Assembly: GCA_012965625.1 (NCBI GenBank)
Contig: DTSC01000236.1
Location: 7,761-17,499 of the forward strand
Reading direction: 5' to 3'
DNA from: Flavobacteriales bacterium
Lineage (GTDB): Bacteria > Bacteroidota > Bacteroidia > NORP154
Length of the DNA: 9,739 bases
In this document: positions 1-7,438 of the stretch, piece by piece
Layout of the letters: each line of letters starts with the position of its first letter
How positions within the stretch are numbered: position 1 is the first letter of the stretch
The notes under the pieces: generated by a model
Told to the model about the DNA's origin: nothing
The model's input: only the letters and a program-made list of their open reading frames with translations
Databases searched by the model: none
Translations under genes and position numbers: made by a program

Positions 1-552
1 ACCAGTCCAAATAATATCACCTGATGGCAAAACAACTTCTAAGTTTAAGATGTAGTCGCTGGTAACGCCGTATTTAACAGCCTTTGGACCTCCGGCATTT
101 TCAAGTACGTTGCCACCAATAAAGCAGGAACCTCGACTGGATGGGTCTGGAGGATAGTATAAATTTTTTTCTATAACAGCTTCTTGAAGTACTTGGGTAA
201 TTACACCTGGCTCAACTGTAGCCTGTAAATTGCGCTCATCAATATCAATAATTGTATTCATTTTTTCAGTTGATAAAACAAGCCCCCCTTCAACTGCTAA
301 TGCGCCCCCACTTAAACCGGTTCCAGCACCTCTTGGGGTTACCGGGATTAATTCCTCTTCACATATTTTAAGGATCTCTGATATTTCTATTGCCGTTGTC
401 GGTTTTATTACGACGGCAGGAAGAAACCTGAGATCTTCTGTTTCATCGTGGGAATAATCATCAAGGAGCATTTCATCTACAATGACTTGTCCAGCTCCAA
501 CGACCTCTTTAAAACGCTGTATTGTGATCTCTGAAGGTTGATTGAATTTCAT
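1..552 (-). CDS. FAD-linked oxidase, GlcD-like (N-terminal part; gene runs off the left edge)
   Basis: This is a flavoprotein oxidase/dehydrogenase of the glycolate oxidase subunit D / D-lactate dehydrogenase type, which uses FAD to oxidise 2-hydroxy acids; the actual substrate cannot be read from this part. I translated the minus strand from the ATG at 552-550 and obtained 184 open codons to the window edge. The FAD-binding (PCMH-type) signature is clear: a glycine-rich loop PRGAGTGLSGGA at residues 73-84, and PPDPSSRGSCFIGGN at 134-148 followed by NAGGPKAVKYG at 152-162, which is highly characteristic of GlcD proteins. An in-frame stop (TAA, bases 555-553) sits directly before the ATG, so this is the earliest possible start. 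There is no signal peptide, so it should be cytoplasmic or membrane-peripheral. The C-terminal FAD-oxidase domain is missing because of the window edge, not truncation of the gene. It is divergent from the peptidase gene at 636. Confidence 0.93.
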   Translation of the reverse strand, partial: MKFNQPSEITIQRFKEVVGAGQVIVDEMLLDDYSHDETEDLRFLPAVVIKPTTAIEISEILKICEEELIPVTPRGAGTGLSGGALAVEGGLVLSTEKMNTIIDIDERNLQATVEPGVITQVLQEAVIEKNLYYPPDPSSRGSCFIGGNVLENAGGPKAVKYGVTSDYILNLEVVLPSGDIIWTG

Positions 553-568
553 TTATTTGAATTTTACC

Positions 569-576
569 TACATTTG
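569..576 (+). promoter_or_regulatory. Candidate -7 promoter element for the peptidase operon
   Basis: The bases read TACATTTG, an exact match to the Bacteroidota -7 consensus TAnnTTTG, 59 bases before the TTG start at 636. A TTG at 542-544 lies 24 bases upstream and could serve as a -33 element, though that spacing is a little long; a TTTG at 556-559 is too close. It points away from the opposing element at 615-622, as expected for a divergent intergenic region. Confidence 0.45.
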
Positions 577-614
577 CCGTTTCATAAGAATTTTTGCTCC
601 TGATTTAGGATAAA

Positions 615-622
615 CAAAATTA
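615..622 (-). promoter_or_regulatory. Candidate -7 promoter element for the GlcD-like gene
   Basis: On the minus strand these bases read TAATTTTG, an exact match to TAnnTTTG, the -7 element known for the primary sigma factor of Bacteroidota. It lies about 62 bases before the ATG at 552, giving a leader of roughly 55 bases. I see no convincing -33 TTTG at the usual distance; the nearest candidate is only a TTTC-like stretch, so the call rests on the -7 match and its position. Confidence 0.4.
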
Positions 623-635
623 AGAATATAATTCA

Positions 636-2951
636 TTGAAACACTTTCTGGCACCTCTTGTACTTGTTTTTGGTCTTTCAATTAAATTATTAATTGCAGT
701 GGATCCGCCCAATAAGCCTACTTCCAATCAAGGGAGTTCAGAGTCAGGCAAACAGATTACCCTCAATGATATTTGGAAGGATCACACCTTCCGCAGTAAA
801 TCTGTTCATGGTCTTAGGTCTATGAATGATGGACTTAATTATACCACACTGGAATCAGAGAATGGGCAATCTTATATTGTTAAATATAAATACGAAACAG
901 GTGAAGTAATAGATACTTTGTTAAACTCTTATTCACTGATCACAAAAGAAAATGGAGACACAATTTCATTGAACGATTACCAATTTAGCGATGATGAAAC
1001 TAAGCTTTTAATCCCAACAGATGTAGAATTAATCTATCGTCATTCTACTAAGGAGACTAACTATATTTGGGACATAAAGGAGCAATCATTGGACTTGCTA
1101 AGTAAAGGTGCTAAACAAAGGTATGCTACCTTCTCACCATCTGGGTCTCAAGTAGCATTTGTCAGGGAAAATGATTTATGGTTAAAGGATGTAGGTAGTA
1201 AGGAAGAATTGCAGATTACGCATGACGGTAAATTTAACCATTTAATTAATGGCGCTACGGATTGGGTGTATGAGGAAGAATTTGGATTTGATAAGGCATT
1301 TTTTTGGTCTCCAGATGGCTCTAAAATTGCTTATTATCGTTTTGACGAAACTGGTGTTAAGGAATTCAATATGGCAAAATATGGTAGTTTATATCCTCTG
1401 GACTACAGATTTAAATATCCAAAAGCAGGAGAAGAAAATGCCAAAGTAAGTATACATGTTTATAAGCTTGAAACTCGTAAAACCACTGAGATTGATCTAG
1501 GCAATGACTTTGAATATATTCCCCGGATAAAGTGGACCTTAGATCCTGATATCTTAGCCATACACAGGATGAATCGGCACCAGAATGAATTGGAATTGTT
1601 GCTTGCTGATGCAAGTACTGGCAAGGCAAATGTTATCCTAGATGAAAAACAAGATACATATATAGATATTTCTGATGACTTGACATTCCTAAAAGATGGA
1701 AAATCTTTTATCTGGACGAGTGATATGGATGGCTATAAGCATATTTATCACTATAATTTAAATGGCAAGCTCATCAAGCAGGTGACTTCTGGGAAATGGG
1801 ATGTTACTTCTTTTTTAGGTGTTGATGAGGCAAATGAAATGATCTATTATATTGGCGCAGAGAACTATATAAGTACAAAGAAAAAGGTGAACGTTCAAGA
1901 TATATTGGCTATCCCCATGCATCAACTGAAGTTCCTTACCTCTAGTGTTAATCCATTGGTCAGAAACCTGTATGTTATAGACTTAGATGGTTTATCAAAA
2001 AAGGTACTTTCCAAGAAGAACGGTTCAAATAGCGCTTCTTTTAGCAAAGGCTTTAAATACTATATCAACAATTTCTCGGACGCAAATACACCAAGTCGTG
2101 TAACCCTTCATAATGCTGGAGGAACTGAGATAAGGGTGCTGGAGGACAATAAGGAATTGATCAAGACCATGTCTGAGTATGAAATATCAAAGAAAGAATT
2201 TTTTAGTTTTAAAACATCTGAAGATGTAGTGCTTAATGGCTGGATTATAAAGCCTGCTGATTTTGATCATGAGAAAAAACATCCTGTGCTGATGTATGTG
2301 TATGGTGGTCCAGGAGCACAAACTGTAAGAAACTCTTGGGATGGCCGGAATATGTTCTGGTATCAATTACTTGCACAAAAGGGATGCATTATTGTATCGG
2401 TGGATAACCGCGGAACTGGTGCCAGGGGAGCAGCCTTTCAAAAGTGTACCTATAAAGAACTTGGAAAATTGGAGACGAAAGATCAGATCGAAGCTGCAAA
2501 ATACCTTGGCAAGCTCCCTTTTGTTGATAAAGACAGAATTGGTATCTGGGGTTGGAGCTATGGTGGATACATGACCTCTTTGTGTATGACCAAAGGTGCT
2601 GCGTACTTTAAACTTGGAATAGCAGTTGCACCTGTTACAAATTGGCGATTCTATGACACTATCTATACGGAGAGATATATGCAAACCCCCCAGGAAAATC
2701 CAAGTGGGTATGACGATAATTCACCTATCAACCATGTGGAGAAACTGAAAGGCAAATACCTTTTGATTCATGGTTCTGCTGATGACAATGTTCATTGTCA
2801 GAATTCTATAGAAATGGTTTCAGCTCTTGTGGATGCTAATAAACAATTTGATCTGTTTATTTATCCAGACAAGAACCATGGTATTTATGGGGGAAATACG
2901 AGATTGCATTTATATACCAAGATGACAGACTTTATTATGCACAATTTATAA
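636..2951 (+). CDS. Dipeptidyl peptidase IV, S9B family serine peptidase (exported)
   Basis: This 771-residue prolyl peptidase removes N-terminal dipeptides, typically X-Pro or X-Ala, from peptides. The N-terminal segment (residues about 1-22) is hydrophobic and acts as a signal peptide or anchor; no clear AxA cleavage site or lipobox is seen, so periplasmic location is likely but the mode of anchoring is open. A beta-propeller domain (about 60-480) carries the double-Glu substrate-binding motif in DWVYEEEF (E214/E215), which recognises the free N-terminus and marks true DPP4-type enzymes. The alpha/beta-hydrolase domain (about 510-771) has the oxyanion tyrosine in YGGPG (Y556), nucleophile S641 in GWSYGG, D716 and N718 in HGSADDNVH, and H748 in NHG, so the catalytic triad is complete. 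The start is a TTG: an in-frame TAA at 621-623 excludes anything earlier, and the next in-frame ATG would lose the signal peptide. The next gene, 45 bases on, is a dipeptide transporter. Confidence 0.95.
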   Translation: MKHFLAPLVLVFGLSIKLLIAVDPPNKPTSNQGSSESGKQITLNDIWKDHTFRSKSVHGLRSMNDGLNYTTLESENGQSYIVKYKYETGEVIDTLLNSYSLITKENGDTISLNDYQFSDDETKLLIPTDVELIYRHSTKETNYIWDIKEQSLDLLSKGAKQRYATFSPSGSQVAFVRENDLWLKDVGSKEELQITHDGKFNHLINGATDWVYEEEFGFDKAFFWSPDGSKIAYYRFDETGVKEFNMAKYGSLYPLDYRFKYPKAGEENAKVSIHVYKLETRKTTEIDLGNDFEYIPRIKWTLDPDILAIHRMNRHQNELELLLADASTGKANVILDEKQDTYIDISDDLTFLKDGKSFIWTSDMDGYKHIYHYNLNGKLIKQVTSGKWDVTSFLGVDEANEMIYYIGAENYISTKKKVNVQDILAIPMHQLKFLTSSVNPLVRNLYVIDLDGLSKKVLSKKNGSNSASFSKGFKYYINNFSDANTPSRVTLHNAGGTEIRVLEDNKELIKTMSEYEISKKEFFSFKTSEDVVLNGWIIKPADFDHEKKHPVLMYVYGGPGAQTVRNSWDGRNMFWYQLLAQKGCIIVSVDNRGTGARGAAFQKCTYKELGKLETKDQIEAAKYLGKLPFVDKDRIGIWGWSYGGYMTSLCMTKGAAYFKLGIAVAPVTNWRFYDTIYTERYMQTPQENPSGYDDNSPINHVEKLKGKYLLIHGSADDNVHCQNSIEMVSALVDANKQFDLFIYPDKNHGIYGGNTRLHLYTKMTDFIMHNL

Positions 2952-2996
2952 ACTTATAATAACGTGCCTGCTGTAAGTAGGTAGTAAAATAGAAAA

Positions 2997-4577
2997 ATGG
3001 AAAATTCAGTTGAAAATAAGCCGGTCGCAATGACCACAGATTTGTTTGGACAGCCAATAGGGCTATTTATTCTCTTCTTCACAGAGATGTGGGAGCGATT
3101 TAGCTACTATGGAATGCGGGCATTATTGGTACTTTACCTGGTTGAGGAGATAGCCAGCGAAAACCCTGGGCTTGGGTGGAATGCAACAGAAGCCGGGTCT
3201 CTATATGGCTGGTATACCATGTTGGTTTATATTACACCAATATTTGGTGGGATTATAGCAGATAAGGTCTTTGGCTTTAGAAAGGCAATTACCTTGGGGG
3301 CCATTTTAATGGCGATGGGGCACTTTTCATTGGCATTTGAACCTATGCCGGCCTTCTACTTAGGGCTGGGTCTGTTGATTGTAGGCAATGGCTTTTTTAA
3401 GCCAAATATATCATCAATGGTTGGTCAACTTTACCAGGATGGCAGTAAGAGAAAAGACTCAGGGTATACTATCTTTTATCAGGGGATCAATGTTGGTGCC
3501 TTCCTTGGGTCTATCCTCTGTGGTTATCTCGCTGAAAAAATTGGCTGGCATTATGGGTTTGGCCTGGCAGGCGTGTTCATGGTCATCGGTATGATCCAGT
3601 TTCAACTCTCGCAAAAGATGTTTGGGTATATAGGATTGGAACCGAAAAAGCAACAGGAAGTACAACAAGCTGTTGAGGTGGAAGAGGCAGCGGCAAGCCA
3701 AAAGGAAGGGTTGACTTCGGTTGAATCACAACGCCTGATTGTAGTTGCAATACTTGCATTCTTCTCAATTTTCTTCTGGGCAGCCTTTGAGCAAGCTGGA
3801 AGTAGTATGAATATTTTCGCAAAAGAATATACGGATCGCAGCCTGGATGAGGGAGCTTTATTATTCAAGATAGTGTCGGCAATGATATCTTTCTTGCCGG
3901 TGGGTATCCTGGTCTGGCTGTTTGTAGGTCTTGTTGGTAAGCTGGGCAAGGAATATCGCGCAGGAATGGGTTTCATGGCCCTCAGTATAGCCATACTAAC
4001 AGGTATGCTGGGCTGGATGGTGTATGACCAGTTTACTGCGGAAAACCTGGAAGTGCCTGCGACCTGGTTTCAGAGCTTGAATGCACTTTTTATCTTTACC
4101 CTGGCACCATTGTTTTCCTGGGTCTGGAGGAGGCTGGCAGATACCAGGTTCAATCCAACTGGCCCTCAGAAGTTTTCCATTGGCCTCGTGCTTTTGGGAA
4201 TTGGGTTTATTCCATTGGTTAACGCTTCGGCAGGATTTACTGGGGACAATCCTGCAGCTAAGGTGAGTATGATCTTCCTGGTACTGGCTTACCTCTTGCA
4301 CACCATGGGGGAGCTTTCGCTATCTCCTGTCGGCTTATCCTACGTGAGCAAGCTATCTCCAAAGAGATTGGTTGGTGTTATGTTTGGTATTTGGTTTTTT
4401 GCTTCTGCCATGGGTAATATGATTGCTGGACAATTTTCCGGATATATGGAGAAGATCGCAAAGGAATCAAGTATGTCTGAGTTCTTTGAAATTCTGGTTT
4501 ACATTCCTGTTGGCGCTGGAATAGTATTCTTTATTTTGAGTTTCGCGTTAAAGAAACTTACGCATGGCATACATTAG
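2997..4577 (+). CDS. Proton-coupled di/tripeptide transporter, POT/PTR2 family
   Basis: This 526-residue major-facilitator protein of the proton-dependent oligopeptide transporter family imports di- and tripeptides across the inner membrane. The family signature ExxER is in TM1 (E30-MW-E33-R34, within EMWERFSYYG), the conserved TM4 lysine is K135 in FFKPN, the second PTR2 signature FYQGINVGAFLG is at 160-171, FWAAFEQ with E265 is in TM7, and GELSLSPVG with E439 is in TM10. Proton coupling and peptide binding residues therefore look intact. A charged Gln/Glu/Ala-rich cytoplasmic linker lies around residues 217-243. The length fits bacterial POTs with about 14 helices. The ATG at 2997 places TM1 after about 20 cytoplasmic residues, as usual. 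The gene probably shares a transcript with the DPP4 gene upstream, whose dipeptide products are suitable substrates. Peptide identity preference cannot be predicted from sequence. Confidence 0.95.
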   Translation: MENSVENKPVAMTTDLFGQPIGLFILFFTEMWERFSYYGMRALLVLYLVEEIASENPGLGWNATEAGSLYGWYTMLVYITPIFGGIIADKVFGFRKAITLGAILMAMGHFSLAFEPMPAFYLGLGLLIVGNGFFKPNISSMVGQLYQDGSKRKDSGYTIFYQGINVGAFLGSILCGYLAEKIGWHYGFGLAGVFMVIGMIQFQLSQKMFGYIGLEPKKQQEVQQAVEVEEAAASQKEGLTSVESQRLIVVAILAFFSIFFWAAFEQAGSSMNIFAKEYTDRSLDEGALLFKIVSAMISFLPVGILVWLFVGLVGKLGKEYRAGMGFMALSIAILTGMLGWMVYDQFTAENLEVPATWFQSLNALFIFTLAPLFSWVWRRLADTRFNPTGPQKFSIGLVLLGIGFIPLVNASAGFTGDNPAAKVSMIFLVLAYLLHTMGELSLSPVGLSYVSKLSPKRLVGVMFGIWFFASAMGNMIAGQFSGYMEKIAKESSMSEFFEILVYIPVGAGIVFFILSFALKKLTHGIH

Positions 4578-4631
4578 AGACCATCTGTATTTAGATTTCA
4601 GGTGCTTCAACGGCTTATGGATTGATTTTTG

Positions 4632-4639
4632 TAGCTTTG
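4632..4639 (+). promoter_or_regulatory. Candidate -7 promoter element for the thioredoxin-pair/DUF819 genes
   Basis: The bases read TAGCTTTG, an exact TAnnTTTG match, 25 bases before the ATG at 4664 in the longest gap (86 bases) of the five-gene run. A -33 TTTG at normal spacing is not visible; the TTG at 4622-4624 is too close. It may be an internal promoter separating the peptidase/transporter pair from the thioredoxin/DUF819 group. Confidence 0.35.
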
Positions 4640-4663
4640 ATAATGAGAATATTGTTTTAAGGC

Positions 4664-5332
4664 ATGTTTATAAACAAGGTTGTATTTCTTTTACTGGTTC
4701 TTGTGCCATGCATGGTAATGGCTCAAGATAAACCGGTTGAGAAAATTAATTGGATGTCTTGGGATCAGGCTATTTCGTTACAAAAAACAGATAGAGAAAA
4801 TTATAACAAAGACCAAAAAGCCAATCCACCGCCTAAAAAACTATTTCTTGATATTTATACAAGCTGGTGTGGATGGTGCAAGAAAATGGATGCTACCACG
4901 TTTAAGGATAAAGATGTGGTAAAAGCTATGAATCAATATTATTACCCTATAAAGTTGGATGCTGAAATGCCTGAAAGCATCAGCTATAATGGCCATGAGT
5001 TTATTAATCCAAAACCAAATCCTGTTAAAGGCAGACGTGGTACCCACCAGTTGGCTGCCTCCCTTTTGGATAACAAAATGTCTTATCCTTCCTATGTAAT
5101 AATGGATGAAAATACCAGCCGGATCACCATTCATAAGGGATATAAGAAGAAGGCAGATTTATTGGGGATACTTGGTTTTTTTGGAACCAACCAATATTTG
5201 ACCTATAAAAACTACGTGCAACAACAGAAGGTACCTTCTGTCAAAGATAGCAGGGTGCCATCTAGTTTGAATTCAAATACTAAAGATGGAAAAGTACAGC
5301 AAAATTCAGAACCTGCACAGAAGAATAAATAA
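4664..5332 (+). CDS. Exported thioredoxin-fold protein with CGWC active site
   Basis: This is a 222-residue thioredoxin-like protein predicted to act in the periplasm in thiol-disulfide exchange. A signal peptide spans residues about 1-21, with likely cleavage after VMA before QDK. The thioredoxin fold begins near residue 58 (KLFLDIYTSWCGWCKKM); the redox cysteines are C69 and C72 in CGWC, and the cis-proline is P142 in SYPSY. A GRRGTHQL block lies at 123-130 and is shared with the next gene. Relative to that paralogue it has an extra charged stretch before the fold (about residues 42-57) and a hydrophilic Lys/Gln/Ser-rich tail (about 185-222), which is probably unstructured. The stop is 9 bases before the next ATG, so the two genes are surely co-transcribed and look like an old tandem duplication. 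No known substrate; a dedicated TlpA/ResA or DsbD role is possible but not shown. Confidence 0.85.
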   Translation: MFINKVVFLLLVLVPCMVMAQDKPVEKINWMSWDQAISLQKTDRENYNKDQKANPPPKKLFLDIYTSWCGWCKKMDATTFKDKDVVKAMNQYYYPIKLDAEMPESISYNGHEFINPKPNPVKGRRGTHQLAASLLDNKMSYPSYVIMDENTSRITIHKGYKKKADLLGILGFFGTNQYLTYKNYVQQQKVPSVKDSRVPSSLNSNTKDGKVQQNSEPAQKNK

Positions 5333-5341
5333 TTATATTAA

Positions 5342-5887
5342 ATGAAGATCCCTAATTTAATAATGGTCTTTTTGTTGCTACTTTCATCAAGTATTGCAAT
5401 AGGACAAACGATAAATTGGGTTTCCATTGATAAAGCTCAGGAACTAAATAAGAAAGAACCCCGTAAAATTTTGGTGGATGTATATACGCATTGGTGTGGA
5501 CCATGCAAGATGATGATGAAATACACATTTTCCAATGCTTGGATTACAGATTACATCAATAAGAATTATTATGCAGTTAAGTTCAATGCTGAAGGCCCTG
5601 AGCCGGCCACATTTAAAGGGACTGAGTTTAAAAATCCCACTTATGTTAAGGATAAACCTGGCAGAAACGGCACACATCAGCTAACACAAGCTATAGCTCC
5701 GGTAAATGGCAGGATTGCCTATCCCACTATTGTTTTTATTGACGAGGAGCTGAACCTGATAACTCCGGTTCAGGGTTTCCAAAAACCTGCTCAGTTTGAG
5801 CCGATGCTTAAGTTTGTTGCAGAAGAGCGGTATAAAAGTGAAAAGTGGCAGGATTACATGAGCTCCTTTAAGGGAGAGCTTAAATAA
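5342..5887 (+). CDS. Exported thioredoxin-fold protein with CGPC active site, paralogue of the preceding gene
   Basis: This is a 181-residue thioredoxin-like protein with a signal peptide (about residues 1-21, probable cleavage after AIG before QT). The fold carries KILVDVYTHWCGPCKMM, with redox cysteines C52 and C55 in the classical CGPC motif of thioredoxin-type reductants, and the cis-proline P128 in AYPTI. It shares with the upstream protein an INWxS opening after the signal peptide, VDVYTxWCGxCK, a GRNGTHQL block (107-114) and the YP motif, in the same order and at nearly the same spacing. It lacks the upstream protein's extra stretch before the fold and its C-terminal tail. The DUF819 gene begins 20 bases after its stop. 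A periplasmic disulfide reductant or a partner of its paralogue is the natural inference; the electron donor and target are unknown. Confidence 0.85.
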   Translation: MKIPNLIMVFLLLLSSSIAIGQTINWVSIDKAQELNKKEPRKILVDVYTHWCGPCKMMMKYTFSNAWITDYINKNYYAVKFNAEGPEPATFKGTEFKNPTYVKDKPGRNGTHQLTQAIAPVNGRIAYPTIVFIDEELNLITPVQGFQKPAQFEPMLKFVAEERYKSEKWQDYMSSFKGELK

Positions 5888-5907
5888 ATTTCCTAAATAA
5901 ATTATCT

Positions 5908-7287
5908 ATGAATGAGCCTTTATTGACAAATGATGCAGTAGTGCTTGGTGTTTTAATGGCCATGTTGGGTTTTATCTTTTACTCTAATACATTGAAAACC
6001 GGGTTTTGGCCCAAATTCTACAAGTTTCTGCCCATGTTACTATTGTGCTACATTTTGCCGGCAATAGCAACAACGGTTGGGTTGATAGCACCGGAGTGGC
6101 TTAACTTAGAAGCGATGGTCGAAGGGTTCAAAGCAATGGGCAAAACCCTTCCGGAGGGAGTTACAACTGACCAGGTAAAAACCATGTTGGATAACAAGGA
6201 GCTTACCTATGAAGAGATTGCGCCTTACAAAGAAAAAAATAATCTTTATTTTGTAGCATCACGGTATTTTTTGCCTGCCAGCTTGATATTGCTAACCCTA
6301 AGCATTGATTTAAAGGAGATCTTTAAGCTGGGCCCAAAGGCCCTGATCATGTTTATAACTGGTACAGTTGGGGTTATTATTGGTGGCCCACTGGCCATAT
6401 TGATTACAGCTACCTTCGCACCTGAAGCAGTAGGAGGTATAGGCCCCGAGGCAGTCTGGAAAGGGATGAGTACAATTGCGGGTAGTTGGATTGGTGGTGG
6501 TGCCAACCAGGCCGCCATGTATGAAATATTCGAGCCAACTGATGGATTGTACTCAACCATGATTATCGTGGATGTGATCATAGCGGAGATATGGATGTTT
6601 TTTCTTTTGCTTGGAGTTGGACAATCCAAAAAGATAGACAAGTTTTTTAAAGCAGATGCTTCATCTGTCAAGGAACTGACGGATAAAATGAAGGAGTTCA
6701 CCAAGAAGATTGCGCGCATACCCACCCTTAATGATCTATTTATTATTTTGGGAATAGCGCTCACCGCCACAGGATTGTCACACTTGATTGCGGATAATTT
6801 AGCACCATGGATCAAAGAAGTTGCTCCCCAGCTGCAGCGGTTCTCTCTAACCTCTCATTTTTTCTGGCTGATCGTATTGTCCACTGCCATTGGGGTAATT
6901 CTGTCATTTACCAAAGCAAGGCAGTATGAAGGAGCTGGTGCCTCAAGGATAGGCAGTGTTTTTATCTACTTTTTAGTTGCTACCATTGGTATGAAAATGA
7001 ACTTTGTTGAGATTATTCACCACTGGAAAATTTTGATTGTAGGGATCATCTGGATGGCAATTCATGTTGGGTTGCTAGTAATTGTAGCCAAAATCATAAG
7101 AGCACCATATTTCTTCCTGGCTGTGGGCTCTAAAGCAAACATTGGAGGTGCTGCATCTGCACCAGTTGTCGCTGCGGCATTTCATCCCTCCCTTGCACCA
7201 GTTGGTGTATTGTTGGCTGTCCTGGGTTATGTGTTGGGCACCTATGGTGCATGGATTTGTGCTCAATTAATGCGAATTGCATCTTGA
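5908..7287 (+). CDS. DUF819 family polytopic membrane protein (putative transporter)
   Basis: This 459-residue integral membrane protein resembles the DUF819 (YjcL-like) family, which has no firmly assigned substrate that I know of. It has roughly 11-12 hydrophobic helices: about 11-29 and 37-60, then a soluble loop (about 61-112), a second set from about 117 to 232, a charged linker (about 234-268), and a third set to the C-terminus. Two glycine-rich membrane motifs occupy similar places in the two halves: GSWIGGGANQAAM from residue 192, and GSKANIGGAASAP from residue 407. Such paired, likely unwound segments are typical of inverted-repeat secondary transporters, so transport is a reasonable inference. 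There is no signal peptide; the start at 5908 leads straight to TM1, and a second ATG two codons later is possible. It is last in the run and closely follows the thioredoxin pair. No hairpin plus T-run terminator is evident after it. Confidence 0.85.
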   Translation: MNEPLLTNDAVVLGVLMAMLGFIFYSNTLKTGFWPKFYKFLPMLLLCYILPAIATTVGLIAPEWLNLEAMVEGFKAMGKTLPEGVTTDQVKTMLDNKELTYEEIAPYKEKNNLYFVASRYFLPASLILLTLSIDLKEIFKLGPKALIMFITGTVGVIIGGPLAILITATFAPEAVGGIGPEAVWKGMSTIAGSWIGGGANQAAMYEIFEPTDGLYSTMIIVDVIIAEIWMFFLLLGVGQSKKIDKFFKADASSVKELTDKMKEFTKKIARIPTLNDLFIILGIALTATGLSHLIADNLAPWIKEVAPQLQRFSLTSHFFWLIVLSTAIGVILSFTKARQYEGAGASRIGSVFIYFLVATIGMKMNFVEIIHHWKILIVGIIWMAIHVGLLVIVAKIIRAPYFFLAVGSKANIGGAASAPVVAAAFHPSLAPVGVLLAVLGYVLGTYGAWICAQLMRIAS

Positions 7288-7330
7288 AAATATTTATTTT
7301 TACACAATAATTTCCGTCCATTTATTTGGC

Positions 7331-7378
7331 TTGGGGTTATTAATTCAGTTCCGATTCAATTGGATCAATAATACCCAA
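7331..7378. repeat. Nested imperfect inverted repeat in the spacer before the tRNA
   Basis: Outer arms TTGGG (7331-7335) and TTATT (7337-7341) pair with AATAA (7367-7371) and CCCAA (7374-7378), separated by a small internal loop (G opposite TA). Inside lies GATTCAATTGGATC (7353-7366), a 14-base palindrome apart from one G-T wobble. A competing pairing of CAATTGG (7357-7363) with CCAATTG (7375-7381) also exists. No T-run follows, so it is not a standard terminator. It could be an RNA fold, a protein-binding site or chance in AT-rich DNA. Confidence 0.3.
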
Positions 7379-7438
7379 TTGCTTGTGATCAGGATTGGAA
7401 ACTATGTAAATAGGTTGTTTTATATAGATTAATTTATT

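Noticed and set aside
230..457. Plus-strand ORF of 75 codons near the left edge
   Set aside because: It is the antisense shadow of the GlcD-like gene, whose FAD-binding motifs lie on the minus strand here.
3602..3994. Minus-strand ORF of 130 codons inside the peptide transporter gene
   Set aside because: It overlaps conserved POT coding sequence, and other minus-strand frames are open over the same stretch. Low-complexity Ser/Thr/Ala composition and no motif.
4664..4727. Possible lipoprotein signal in the first thioredoxin (Cys in LVPCMVMAQ)
   Set aside because: The residue before the Cys is Pro rather than Gly/Ala/Ser, so it is not a lipobox, and a normal cleavage site (VMA before QDK) follows.
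5809..5816. Exact TAAGTTTG (TAnnTTTG match) about 90 bases before the DUF819 gene
   Set aside because: It lies within the coding sequence of the second thioredoxin (Leu-Lys-Phe-Val codons) with no -33 element at proper spacing; probably coincidental.
6246..6815. A 189-codon minus-strand ORF inside the DUF819 gene
   Set aside because: It lies entirely antisense to a well-supported membrane protein, and its composition (Ile/Ser/Pro-rich) is what the reverse complement of such a gene gives. No recognisable domain.
7287..7300. AAAATA-TT-TATTTT inverted repeat just after the DUF819 stop, possible terminator
   Set aside because: The stem is only A-T pairs with a two-base loop and no GC core, so it would not be a stable intrinsic terminator and is expected by chance in AT-rich DNA.
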